Assembly: GCA_963848825.1 (NCBI GenBank)
Contig: CAWKFA010000015.1
Location: forward strand, 806,001 to 870,000
DNA: 64,000 nucleotides
Origin: CAVVSQ01 sp963848825
Lineage (GTDB): Bacteria > Planctomycetota > Planctomycetia > Gemmatales > Gemmataceae
Direction: 5' to 3'
In this document: positions 18,541 through 27,800 of the stretch, piece after piece
Layout: each line of letters opens with the position of its first letter
How positions within the stretch are numbered: position 1 is the first letter of the stretch
Position numbers and translations under genes: made by a program
The notes under the pieces: model-generated
What the model was told of the DNA's origin: nothing
The model's input: only the letters and a program-made list of their open reading frames with translations
Databases searched by the model: none

Positions 18541-20374
18541 ATGGCAGCCGACGTTGTGCTTCACAATGCGAAAATTGCAACGAACCGCATGCCGTCCTTT
18601 GTCCAGGCCGCCGCAATCGAGAGTGGCAAGATTGTCGCCACCGGCACCAATGACGCCATGATGCGGCTGGGTGGACCGGCGACCCAGATGATCGACGCGC
18701 GCGGCCGGACGGTTATTCCCGGCCTGAACGATTCCCACCTCCACCTGATACGGGGTGGGCTCAACTACAACATGGAGCTGCGCTGGGACGGCGTGCCTAG
18801 TCTGGCCGACGCTTTGCGTATGCTGAAAGAGCAAGCCCGGCGCACGCCGCCGCCGCAATGGGTGCGCGTGGTCGGCGGCTGGAGCGAGTTTCAGTTTGCC
18901 GAACGGCGAATGCCGACGCTCGCTGAAATCAATGCCGTTTCGCCGGACACGCCGGTCTTCGTGCTGCATCTTTATGCTCGGGCAATTCTCAACCAGGCGG
19001 CGCTGCGCGTGCGGCTACACCAAGGACACGCCCGACCCGCCGGGCGGAGAAATCCAGCGCGATAAGCAGGGCAACCCGACCGGACTTCTCATAGCCCGGC
19101 CCAACGCGACGATCCTTTATGCCACGTTGGCCAAGGGGCCGAAACTGCCGCCGGAAGTTCAAACCAACTCCACGCGGCATTTCATGCGCGAACTGAATCG
19201 CCTCGGCGTCACCAGTATCATTGACGCTGGCGGCGGCTTCCAAAACTATCCGGAAGATTATCAGGTCATCGACGATTTACACCGCCGCGGTGAAATGACC
19301 GTTCGGGTCGCTTACAACTTGTTTACCCAGCGGCCCAAGAAGGAGTTCGACGATTTCGCCAAATGGGTCAAGATGACACGGCCTGGTGAAGGCAGCGACT
19401 TTTACCGGATGAACGGGGCGGGCGAGATGCTGACGTTCTCGGCGGCGGACTTCGAGGATTTCCTCGAGCCCCGTCCTGATCTGGCGGGGACGCTCGAACA
19501 GGAACTGACGCCCGTGGTGCGGCTCCTGGCCGAACAACGCTGGCCATTTCGATTGCACGCCACCTATGACGAATCCATCACTCGGTTTCTGAACGTTTTC
19601 GAGGCCGTAAATAAGGAAGTGCCCTTTGGCGGCCTGCGCTGGTTTTTCGACCATGCTGAGACGGTCACGGAGCGTAACCTCGAGCGCATCAAGGCCCTCG
19701 AGGGCGGCATCGCCATTCAGCACCGCATGGCCTACCAGGGCGAATATTTCGTGGATCGCTATGGCGCCGATGCGGCCAGCCATACCCCGCCCGTGGCCAA
19801 GATGCTCCGCATGGATATTCCGGTGGGTGCCGGGACCGATGGCACCCGTGTCGCGAGCTACAATCCGTGGGTATCTCTTTACTGGCTGACGACAGGCAAG
19901 ACGGTCGGCGGAACGCGTCTCTATCGAGAGGACAACCGGCTGGACCGGCTTGAAGCACTGCGGCGCTACACCCTGGGAAGCGCCTGGTTCTCGGGCGAAG
20001 AGGACAAAAAAGGGGCCATCGGCGCCGGACAGCTGGCGGACATGGCCGTTTTGTCCGCGGATTACTTCGCCGTCCCCGAGGAGGAAATCAAAGATATCCA
20101 GGCACTCTTGACCCTGGTGGACGGCAAGGTCGTCTACGCGTCAGGGGAGTTTGCCAAGCTGTCTCCACCGCCCTTGCCAATCTTGCCCGACTGGTCGCCC
20201 GTCAAGGCTTACGGCGGCTACTGCGCGGGGAACGCGCGGACTGAAGCTGTCGCCGCGCATCCCTGCACACATGCCTCCGGGCCTCGTGGGCTTATCCACC
20301 GTCTGCTGCACGGTGCACGGGGTTGGGGGCAAGAACCGATATGGGGCTTGGGATGTGAGTGTTTTGCATTCTAA
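18541..20374 (+). CDS. YtcJ-like amidohydrolase, frameshifted
   Basis: The N-terminus MAADVVLHNAKIATNRMPSF is followed by the metal-binding PGLNDSHLHLIRGG motif and VVGGWSEFQFAERRMPTLAE. The frame breaks near 19015, after ILNQAALR, and resumes as GYTKDTPDPPGGEIQRD. Later landmarks are LGVTSIIDAGGG, WPFRLHATYDESITRFL, RWFFDHAETV and the terminal metal Asp in VGAGTDGTRVAS. The end GLGCECFAF resembles the usual YtcJ C-terminus, so the stop at 20374 is probably right. Reconstructed length is about 610 residues. YtcJ-type enzymes hydrolyse amides or related bonds; the substrate here is unknown. Confidence 0.87.
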
Positions 20375-20431
20375 GGCCCGCCCTCCCTTTCGACGAAACC
20401 GTCAGTGCCCTTAAGAAAGAAAACAGGGAGC

Positions 20432-20465
20432 AGCCGTGGCGGGAGCTCTCGCGGCCGCCACGGCT
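20432..20465. terminator. Hairpin at a convergent junction
   Basis: AGCCGTGGCGG (20432-20442) and CCGCCACGGCT (20455-20465) form a perfect 11-bp stem with a 12-base loop, midway between the 3' ends of the amidohydrolase (+) and the coiled-coil protein gene (-). Being symmetric, it could end transcripts from both sides. It is unrelated in sequence to the large palindromic repeats. Confidence 0.5.
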
Positions 20466-20479
20466 TCTGGTCATCTCAT

Positions 20480-21060
20480 TCAGCGTCCTTGCAAGGCGTT
20501 GGCTGACGGGACAGGCATGGGCGTGTAAAAGGTCTCTGCACCAACACGGTAATTATACGGTGCAGACTGCTGGCCCTTGATGCCCTGGGGCGGGGCCCAG
20601 CCCAGGCCGTCGGCTTCGCGCAAAAGCTGATCGGCGCGTTTTTCGACGATGGTTTGCCGTTCGGCGGAGCGGCGCTGCATGAGTTCGCGAACCTTTTTGA
20701 TACGTGCCTCGAGCGTGATCAACTCCAGGTCGCGGCGTTTTTGTTGGATGTCGAACTCATTCTCGAGCGTGCTTGTCAGTTTTGCCTTGATCTTGCGCGT
20801 TGGGCGTCCCCCTCAGCCTTGGAGTATTCATTGAGCAACTTGGCCACGTCGCGGTTGGCGGCCGCCTCCTCGATCTGCAAATGGTCCGCTTGTGAGAAAG
20901 TAGCACTGGTTTGGCCGGGTACCTGGGTGGTGGCGCCGGGCGCCCCACCGCCGGGCAAGCCGGGCACGGCCGATTGGCCGAACACGAAGGGGCCTGCCCA
21001 AAAAGGGCACGTCGCGAAGAGTACAGCCAGGGCGCTAGCGCGGATGCGAGTGAACTTCAT
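20480..21060 (-). CDS. Secreted coiled-coil protein of the sigma/kinase operon
   Basis: The ATG at 21060 overlaps the kinase stop codon (ATGA), indicating coupling. A signal peptide (MKFTRIRASALAVLFATCPF, ending FGQS) precedes a Gly/Pro linker and a helical region SQADHLQIEEAAANRDVAKL. A frame break near 20800 moves the rest, ITLEARIKKVRELMQRRSAE followed by RQTIVEKRADQLLREADGLG, into another frame. The heptad-like charged sequence suggests a coiled coil facing the periplasm. I do not recognise a named family; linkage suggests an extracytoplasmic partner of the kinase or sigma factor. Confidence 0.68.
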
Positions 21061-22600
21061 CGTTTTGCTCCTTGTTTGTGAAAAGGACCGCTTAATTCCC
21101 GCTCAAGACTATCGAGACGCTGGCAAACATCGCGCAGCGAATGGGCCGCGAGGTCATTGCCTTCGAATGGCGGAGACTTTTGATGCAGCTCGGTTTCGAG
21201 CCGAGACGTCTGTCGGCGGACATCGTCCAGGTTAAGCTGCACGGCGTCGTCGGCGCCCAGGCGCGACCCGGCGCCTGTTGTTGGGGTTGCCCGCTCTGCT
21301 TGTCCCTGCCTTGATCGGAACGGCGGCCGCCCAGCAACTCCCAGCCCGCCATGGCTATCACGCTCATGAACAGCAACGTGCCAACGGCCAACTGCCAACG
21401 GCGTCCACTTTGTCGGTGCGCCCGGGCCCAGCCCGCCAGAGGCGGTAGTGGATTGATGGTCGGCTCCTGCAAGTGAGCGAGGCAACGGCCTAGCAGGTCG
21501 GCTACTTCGGCCGCCGACTGAAACCGTTGTGCGGGCGCCTTGGCGTGAAGCTTTTCGACAATCGCGGCCAGCCAAACAGGCACGTCGGGGTTTAGCTGGC
21601 GCACCGCGCGCGGCTGTTCCTCGCCGACGCGCAACAGTACCGCCATGGCGGTATCCGCGCGAAACGGCGCGTGCCCCGTACACATCGCATAGAGCGTGCT
21701 GCCGAGGCTGAAGAGATCGGTGCGATGGTCCACCGCCTCGCTGCGCGTCTGCTCCGGGGACATATACTGGGGTGTGCCGGTGACGACGCCGCTCTGCGTG
21801 AGGCTGGCATCGTCGATGGCGCGTGCCAGTCCGAAGTCCGTCAGCCGCACGCGCTGGATGCCGTTTTCCAGGAGGATATTGGCCGGCTTGACGTCGCGGT
21901 GCACAAGCCCCTGTGCATGCGCGGCCGCCAGCCCTAACGCCGCTTGCATGCCGATGCGCGTGATTTCTTTAATGGAGAGCGGGCCTTCGGCATCGAGGAC
22001 TTCCTGAAGCGAGCGGCCCGGCACATAGGACATCACCAGGTACGGCAGCCCCTTCCAGGCCCCGACGCTATGGATGGCCACCACATGGTCGTGAACGACG
22101 GCCGCCGCTGCCTGCGCCTCGCGGGCAAAGCGTTTGCGGGCCGCGCCGCTGCTGGCGAAGTGCGGCGCGAGCACCTTGATGGCCACGGGGCGGTTGAGCG
22201 CCGGGTCGGAAGCCTTGAGGACAATTCCCATGCCGCCGCGGCCCAGAAGCTCGGTGATCTCAAAATGGTCGAGCCGTCCCAGGTGCGCGGCAGTGCTGGC
22301 GGGATCGAGAAAATCAAGCCAGATATTGTCGTCGCCACCATCGCCGGCACGGTTGGGCATGGCGGTGGAAGCTTGTTGTGCCGCGCGCTTGAGATGGGGC
22401 GCGGTATTTTTTTTGTCATCAGTGGGCAGATGACGCAGGTGTTCCCACCAGACCTCCTCGGCCGCCAGTGTTTCTAGCTTTTTTTGGCAGGCGGCACAGT
22501 CATCCAGATGGCCGACGACTTCGGCTTCTTGCTCGTTGGAAAGTCCGTCGTCCAGCAGCATGCGGAGCCGGTTTTGGTTGCAAAAAGATCGATTCGCCAT
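21057..22600 (-). CDS. Serine/threonine protein kinase with N-terminal zinc-finger-like domain
   Basis: Start set at the ATG at 22600 because GAGGAG lies just upstream; a TTG at 22624 is the alternative. Residues about 15-50 carry an anti-sigma-like zinc motif (GHLDDCAACQKKL, HxxxCxxC). The kinase domain follows: GRGGMG at 120-125, Lys142 in VAIKVL, HRDVKPAN at 234-241, DFG at 255-257 and TGTPQYMSPEQ. A transmembrane helix (WQLAVGTLLFMSVIAMAGW) comes next, and after a frame break near 21260 a coiled-coil tail (LETELHQKSPPFEG, CQRLDSLERELSG). It lies 20 bases after the sigma-factor gene, so it probably controls that sigma factor. Confidence 0.92.
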
Positions 22601-22620
22601 GACGAGCTCCTCGTGGAGTT

Positions 22621-23222
22621 TCAAGAGCTACCCTCGACCTGGGCGATTTTCTCGCGCAGCCGGGCCATTACGCGGCTTTTGTAGTGATAAACGGTGCCCA
22701 CCGTGGTGCCGATGGCCAGTGCCACCGCGCCGGGCGCCTCCCCTTGCACGCCAACACGCCAGAAAGCCTGCCACGCCAATTCAGAAAACTCCCCGCGCAC
22801 CTGGTCTCCCGCCCAAAAAAGAAGCTGGCGCTGATACTCAAGGTCGAATACCGCCGAATCCTCCGGCGGCGGAGCTTCAAGGGCGTCAAGCAGGTCGCGA
22901 GCCGTGCTGGCGCCGTTAGCGCCAGGTTGGCGGGCGCGGCGAACCAGGAAGTTAACGGCCAGGTTGCGCCGATGGTAAATAGCCAGCCGCGAAAGGAGCC
23001 GCGTTCCGGGTCATAAGCCTGACGCTCGAGGGCCAGCGCCACGGTCTGGAAAACCTCCTGGGCGAGATCAGCCGCGTCGGCATCCTGCATGCCGCGCTGG
23101 CGAGCGAGGCGCAGCACCAGAGGCGTATAGATCTCGGTAAACTCCAGCCAGGCACGTTCGTCCCGCAAATTGCCGACGCGTGCCAGCAGACTCAGCCGCG
23201 TCGTGGGCGAATCGTCCATCAA
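22621..23222 (-). CDS. ECF sigma factor linked to a kinase, frameshifted
   Basis: Region 2 is clear: WLEFTEIYTPLVLRLARQRG, DAADLAQEVFQTVALAL and SFRGWLFTIG. A frame break near 22975 then leads to RNLAVNFLVRRARQPGANGA and a region 4 with FSELAWQAFWRVGVQGEAPG followed by AVALAIGTTVGTVYHYKSRV, the helix-turn-helix that contacts the -35 element. Stop codon at 22621-22623; reconstructed length is 199-200 residues. Sigma factors of this type next to serine/threonine kinases are typical of planctomycetes, in groups where phosphorylation, not a classical anti-sigma factor, is thought to control activity. Confidence 0.9.
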
Positions 23223-23401
23223 CCAACCTCCATCAACTACTACAAGCGGCGGCAGGATATTTGAGCGAAAAAATGCAGTTTAGCAAGATTTTTGCGAAGT
23301 GACGACCTGATGGTGGACCCCTCCTGGGCTAATGCATCAGATCGGGTATGAATATGGTAGAACCAGGCGAGTTACCTGGACATCATCTGGAGAGACGTTC
23401 A

Positions 23402-23845
23402 ATGATTTTTTACTACGCGGCTATTTTGGAATCTGGGGAGATTGTTGAACAGGAACGCTTCGAGTCGGGGACATTCGACCGTAATGCCGTGGGCCATTAT
23501 TTCGATCTCATCAAAAAGGGCGAAGACTTCGGCGAAGACCTGGCGGACGCCCATCTTGAGTTCTCCGGCACCGGACCAAACTCGGCTACCGTCGAGATTT
23601 CGTCGGAGAAAGGCGATGTGATCACCCATTTGCTGGGCAGTACCAGTCCGGCCGCGGCCACGGAAGAACTCAAGAATGTATTTACCACGGTACATAATCC
23701 GGGCGAACCGGTGGGCGAAGGCTTCAAGATCCAGACAAGGCCGTTGGCTCTGGTGCTCCTGCCGGATGGGACAGCCGGCGCTCGTGCGCTCGCTCGCTAT
23801 TCCATCGTTCTCGCCGCCGCCTTTTTTGAAGAAATGTCTACTTAG
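23402..23845 (+). CDS. Conserved-looking protein of unknown function
   Basis: Start set at 23402 (ATG after GGAGAGACG), giving 147 residues that begin MIFYYAAILESGEIVEQERF. The protein is acidic, without signal peptide or membrane helix, with alternating strands and helices (HYFDLIKKGEDFGEDLADAH, ATVEISSEKGDVITHLLG, KIQTRPLALVLLPDG). No family recognised. Base composition and codon use match the neighbours. Its 3' end faces the helicase gene with a palindromic repeat in between. Confidence 0.65.
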   Translation: MIFYYAAILESGEIVEQERFESGTFDRNAVGHYFDLIKKGEDFGEDLADAHLEFSGTGPNSATVEISSEKGDVITHLLGSTSPAAATEELKNVFTTVHNPGEPVGEGFKIQTRPLALVLLPDGTAGARALARYSIVLAAAFFEEMST

Positions 23846-23860
23846 GAAAACAGGAAACCC

Positions 23861-23957
23861 GTAGGGTGGGTCAAGCGTACTCGCGCTGACCCACCGAAAC
23901 ACGCGGAACGATAGGGGCAATCGGTGGGTCAGCGCGAGTACGCTTGACCCACCCTAC
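23861..23957. repeat. 97-bp palindromic repeat, second locus
   Basis: Left arm 23861-23896 and right arm 23922-23957 are perfect inverted repeats of 36 bases (GTAGGGTGGGTCAAGCGTAC and so on). The 25-base loop is shorter than in the other copies and lacks their ATGCGAAACC segment. It lies between the 3' ends of convergent genes (stop codon at 23845 on plus, 23996 on minus). It has the same arm family as 5502-5621 and 42249-42366. Confidence 0.9.
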
Positions 23958-23995
23958 TCTGCCTTGGTCATTCTGATCGTGGGGAGTTACCGCTT

Positions 23996-25240
23996 TTACA
24001 GGCGATTGCTATAGCGTTTGACGCGACGACCGAAGACCGGAACAGACTCTTTCGGTACTTCCTTGACCGGTTTCTTCTTGACGGGTCGAAAGTCGGCGTA
24101 GTCTGCGTGGCGATCTTCCGGAATTTCCGAGTTGATATAGGATTCGATGTCGGTGAGTTGTTGGCCTTGCTCGGGGGTGACAAAGGCGATGGCGATGCCA
24201 TCTTTGCCCATGCGCCCGGTACGGCCCACGCGGTGCACATAGTTCTCGGGGTCGATGGGCAGGTCGTAATTAATGATGTGCGAGATGCCGGTGACGTCGA
24301 TACCTCGGCCCACGACGTCCGTGGCAACCAGGTATACCACCTTTCCTTCGCGAAAGTTCTGCATGATGCGCGTGCGTTGCGGCTGCGCCAGATCGCCGTG
24401 CATGACCGCGACCTTGACGTGTTCTTCGCTCAGATCTTCATAAAGTCGTTGCGCCCAGCTCTTGCGTTCGCAAAAGATGATACATTGCCGGACCTTCTCG
24501 CGGTGAATGACTTCAAGCAGCAAATCGAACTTTTCGGCCGGGTCAACCGTTATGTAGGTTTGGCGAATATTCGCCACGGTGATTTTGTCTGGCGAAAGAT
24601 TGATGTGCAGCGCATTGACCATATCGCGCTCGGCCAGCTTGAGAACGGGGGCTGGCAAGGTGGCCGACAGGAGAAAGGTCTGCCGTTCGGTGGGACAGCG
24701 GCGCAGGATTTTTTCAATGTCGGGACGGAAACCGATATCGAGCATGCGGTCGGCTTCATCGAGCACCACGTAGCGGACGCGATCAAGCTGCAAGGTGCCC
24801 CGGCTGAGGTGGTCAAGAATGCGCCCCGGCGTGCCCATGACGATGTTGGCGCCCTTTTTCAGATCGACAAGCTGTTCGCGGAAACGTTGGCCGCCGATGA
24901 TCGGCACGGCCCGGCAACGTTTGTGAGGCACGAGACGGGTGCATTCCTCAGCGACCTGGACGACGAGCTCGCGCGTGGGGGCCAATACCAGGGCTTGTGG
25001 GCCGGGTTCGTTTACATCGCGCCAACGATTGAGGTAAGGAATCAGAAATGCGGCAGTCTTGCCTGTCCCCGTTTGGGCCTGGCCAATCACATCACGGCCC
25101 GCAAGTGCCCTCGGGATCAACGCGGCCTGAATAGGGGTGGGTTGGGTATAACCGACACGATCCAGGGCAGCAAGAACGGCTGAATTGAGAGACATCGCGT
25201 GGAAGCCTTCGGGCTTTTCCACTAGCTTCGCAGTCGTCAA
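23996..25240 (-). CDS. DEAD-box ATP-dependent RNA helicase
   Basis: A complete 414-residue helicase core. Q motif GYTQPTPIQ, motif I AQTGTGKT at residues 55-62, motif Ia PTREL, GG, TPGR, motif II DEAD at 161-164, motif III SAT at 192-194, and C-terminal motifs including VATDVVGRGIDV and HRVGRTGRMG. The tail is short and basic (KKKPVKEVPKE, GRRVKRYSNRL), as in RhlE-type helicases that remodel ribosomal or structured RNA. No frame break. The insertion sequence at 25343 lies just upstream of its start and could separate it from its native promoter. Confidence 0.94.
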   Translation of the reverse strand: MTTAKLVEKPEGFHAMSLNSAVLAALDRVGYTQPTPIQAALIPRALAGRDVIGQAQTGTGKTAAFLIPYLNRWRDVNEPGPQALVLAPTRELVVQVAEECTRLVPHKRCRAVPIIGGQRFREQLVDLKKGANIVMGTPGRILDHLSRGTLQLDRVRYVVLDEADRMLDIGFRPDIEKILRRCPTERQTFLLSATLPAPVLKLAERDMVNALHINLSPDKITVANIRQTYITVDPAEKFDLLLEVIHREKVRQCIIFCERKSWAQRLYEDLSEEHVKVAVMHGDLAQPQRTRIMQNFREGKVVYLVATDVVGRGIDVTGISHIINYDLPIDPENYVHRVGRTGRMGKDGIAIAFVTPEQGQQLTDIESYINSEIPEDRHADYADFRPVKKKPVKEVPKESVPVFGRRVKRYSNRL

Positions 25241-25342
25241 ACAAAACCTCCAACCATCAAAAAACAGGCGCGGAACATTTGACTACAATTTAAACCATTG
25301 TCAAGGGGATGTCCAGCGCAATTTCGGTCGGCGCAAGATTTA

Positions 25343-26792
25343 GGGTGTGGCCACGGATTCTGGGGGGTCAGGCTTTGGACCAGTAGGCCGACCACTGGCT
25401 GGCATTTCGTACACATATCAGTGCCGACATGCCTGAGATGTTCTTGCGACGCCATCGCGCACCGCGTGCTTTGAGTCTTAAACCCAGAGTTTTCGCCCAG
25501 CCTTCGACGCTGCCGCTGCCGATCGCTTGGCCCGCCGCCAACCGCTGGCGATATGCCAAGCGGTGGGTATGCTTGGCGAAATAACCCACGAGTTTCTCTA
25601 AAGCCGAGCGGCGTTCTGGCGTGTCCCCCTTGGCGTATTCTTCGGCCACGAGTTGACAGATGCCGGCCCAGCCGGATTCCAATAATAATTTGCGGCCCTG
25701 TTCCAAAAAGGTCTGGGCCTCCTCGCTGTCCTCGCCGTAGATACGCTTCCCCGCTTGGCCGATATGCCCGCAACCATGGAAGATATCAAGTGTCTGCTCG
25801 CAGCCGGTGAAGACACGCTGCACGGAGCGCCAAATCCACGACGCCCCATCTCCCAGCGCGTGTAAGGCACTGGTTTGCGATACGCCCAGCCGCCGGCTCC
25901 AAGCACGCCACGTCCGTCGAAATACCTTCGCCGGAGCAATCGCCGCCCAGGCCACCCGTGCTGTCGGGGCCGGCAGCGTGCGCTGTCGCCATTGAGCCGG
26001 TGTGGCCGGCGTGGCACGCTTCCGCTTCTGAAAAACCCCGATTTTCAAGTCTTTCCAGCCTTCATCCAGCGTGTTTACTTTGCCCGCATCGGTCGTGAAT
26101 TCCATGTCTCCGGCCGCAGCGGTGAACGCTTGCGGTGTATGCATCTCCGTCGTTTGCCATTGGACCATCCGCTGGCCTTGCCGATGGCATTCGCGACGCA
26201 GCGCTTCCTTGCTTAGCTTGACCCGCAACAACGTTGTCAGGTGTTCCCGCGCCTTGGCGAAGGACACATCGGCTGCCAGTCGACTCAGGTGCTGCTGCAA
26301 CGTCCGCGTATAGGCACCGGTTAGCCCCAAAACCGCGTCAGCGCCATACCCCAACGCTTCGCAGCCACAGCGGCTACCCCACCAACGGCAGTGCAAGCGC
26401 AAAGCACCCAAACAACTCACGATTTGCCGCGTGCTTTTGCTACGATTGAGGCGCGGTCGACCACAGGCGCAACTCCGCAGCGGGGCACTTTTTTTTCAAG
26501 CACCTCAATACGCATTTGCACTGCCTGCTCAAGCACCTGACGATTGATTTCCTGGCCCTTTTGCAACACTGCCACCTCGCAGGTATCAATAACTTCCCCC
26601 TCGGGAGCCACCAATGCAAGCTGCTGCATCTCCTGAAGAAAGACATGGTACCGTCGTAGCAAGGTCTCTTGGGCTGGCGATTCTACTTCCAGACTAACGG
26701 TAATACGTGACATGATCGGCCTCCTGCCGTAAAAGAGAAGGCCCCAGATTACCCGAATCCTCCAGCTGCAACCAGACTATTTAGCCACACCC
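25343..26792 (-). mobile_element. ISKra4-family insertion sequence with 8-bp target duplication
   Basis: The ends are imperfect inverted repeats starting GGGTGTGGC (25343-25351 and the complement of 26784-26792); 17 of the first 24 positions match. Immediately outside both ends is the 8-base direct repeat AAGATTTA (25335-25342 and 26793-26800), the expected target-site duplication. The element is 1450 bp and carries only the transposase, read on the minus strand. An exact duplication implies a recent insertion. It lies between the helicase start (25240) and the 3' end of the membrane-protein gene at 26870, so it disrupts no gene. Confidence 0.9.
25368..26713 (-). CDS. ISKra4-family transposase in two overlapping frames
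   Basis: The N-terminal part (26713-26417) begins MSRITVSLEVESPAQETLLR and reaches KKVPRCGVAPVVDRAS. It stops at a TGA that overlaps, as ATGA, the start of the longer part (26420-25368) beginning MSCLGALRLHCRWWGSRCGC. The second part holds the DDE-type core: VSQTSALHALGDGASWIW, LDIFHGCGHI and the GSGSVEGWAKTLGLRLKARG segment near the C-terminus. A full-length homologue would read straight through, so the junction is either a consensus indel or a programmed frameshift, as used by several IS families. Confidence 0.88.
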
Positions 26793-26869
26793 AAGATTTA
26801 ATGCTGTCCCGCGAACATGGCGCAGGCGCAGAAGAGGTGACGAGTCTGAGGCCCTTTGCGGTCTTTCTC

Positions 26870-27184
26870 TTATTTTCTCTGAAGAGATGATTCGACTCGG
26901 GGCTTGCTGCCGATCGTCCGCTCCCGGTCCAATTTCAAGCCATCGTTCGACGAGACGGGGAACTTGCCGGCCACCGTCAAGTAACCGAACAGCAATAAGG
27001 CCACCGCCGCCACCAGAATAGCGCGGCTGTAGCCATGCGTCCAGGAAGGGGACGCCGGCAGAGCGCAGCCTGACGGCAAGACCTTGGCCTGAGGCCACGG
27101 GTTCGGGATTTCCTTGTGAAAGAAAGCTCGCAACAGACCGTCGATTGGGCCTTGCGGCGGCTCGGGACTGAGAAACTCGTTCAT
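26870..27184 (-). CDS. Small single-helix membrane protein coupled to a sigma factor
   Basis: The ATG at 27184 overlaps the sigma-factor stop (ATGA). The 104-residue product begins MNEFLSPEPPQGPIDGLLRA, has about 60 cytoplasmic residues, one transmembrane helix (AILVAAVALLLFGYLTVAG) and a short basic outer tail (DRERTIGSKPR). Size, topology and coupling fit a membrane anti-sigma factor, but no zinc motif is present and no family is recognised, so that role is inference. Confidence 0.62.
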   Translation of the reverse strand: MNEFLSPEPPQGPIDGLLRAFFHKEIPNPWPQAKVLPSGCALPASPSWTHGYSRAILVAAVALLLFGYLTVAGKFPVSSNDGLKLDRERTIGSKPRVESSLQRK

Positions 27185-27724
27185 GGTAGCAATGTCACTC
27201 CTAGTTCGGTAAGTCGATCGGCGAGTCGCTGCCTGGCGCAGGCTCAGCCGCATGTGTACTGCCGTGGTGTTGATTTCTAAAAGTTCCGCGATTTGCGTCG
27301 CGTTGTAATCAAGGCCATACCGCAGAGTCAATATCTCCCGGTCCGCTGTAGCGAGTTCATTCAACTCCAGGCGCAAACTCCGGAAGGCCTCTTCGCGCTC
27401 CATTTTCTCCAGCGGAAGCAGGTCCCGTCCCTTGACGGCATTCATCGTCTCCGGAGCATGGGTACCATTGCGCCGAAAAGAGCTTTTGGCATAGTCTTCC
27501 GCGAGGTTGCGAGCCACGCGCAGCAACCAGGCACGAGGATTCAGGATGCAGCAGCCTTCCTGCCATTGTTTCCACAGTCGCAGAAATGCTTCCTGCATGA
27601 TGTCCTGAGCCACATCCGCGTTGAGCCAACGGGCGTAGGCGAGGGCCCACACCTCACGCGAATGGCGCTGGTATAAGTCGTCAAACTCCGCGCGACGCGG
27701 GTCTTTTTTCGCCCTCGACTTCAT
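27181..27724 (-). CDS. ECF-type sigma factor
   Basis: Start set at the ATG at 27724, preceded by GAGG at a spacing of 5. Region 2 reads FDDLYQRHSREVWALAYARW and DVAQDIMQEAFLRLWKQW, with the WLLRVARNLAEDYA segment after it. Region 4 is ATADREILTLRYGLDYNATQ then IAELLEINTTAVHMRLS. The frame then breaks near 27240: the expected ARQRLADRLTELGVTLLP ends in a TGA at 27181-27183 that overlaps the next start. Without this correction the gene would appear fused to the membrane protein downstream. Reconstructed length is about 180 residues. Confidence 0.87.
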
Positions 27725-27800
27725 GGCGCCTCGACCGCCGCCCGGTGTCCTCACTCTTCCACGAGAAATGACGAGCCACTCATTAAATCTTAACCACGCT

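Noticed and set aside
17797..18969. A 390-codon open frame on the minus strand opposite the hydrolase and amidohydrolase genes.
   Set aside because: It spans two well-conserved genes on the plus strand, has no family features, and its amino-acid content (His, Arg, Asp rich) is typical of an antisense shadow in GC-rich DNA.
24107..25183. A 358-codon open frame opposite the DEAD-box helicase.
   Set aside because: The helicase frame contains every canonical motif in order; the opposite frame has none and no ribosome-binding site.
26870..27754. A single 294-residue fusion of a sigma factor with a membrane protein.
   Set aside because: The in-frame joint destroys the end of sigma region 4. The expected sequence lies one frame over and ends in a TGA that overlaps the next ATG, so two coupled genes with one indel explain it better.
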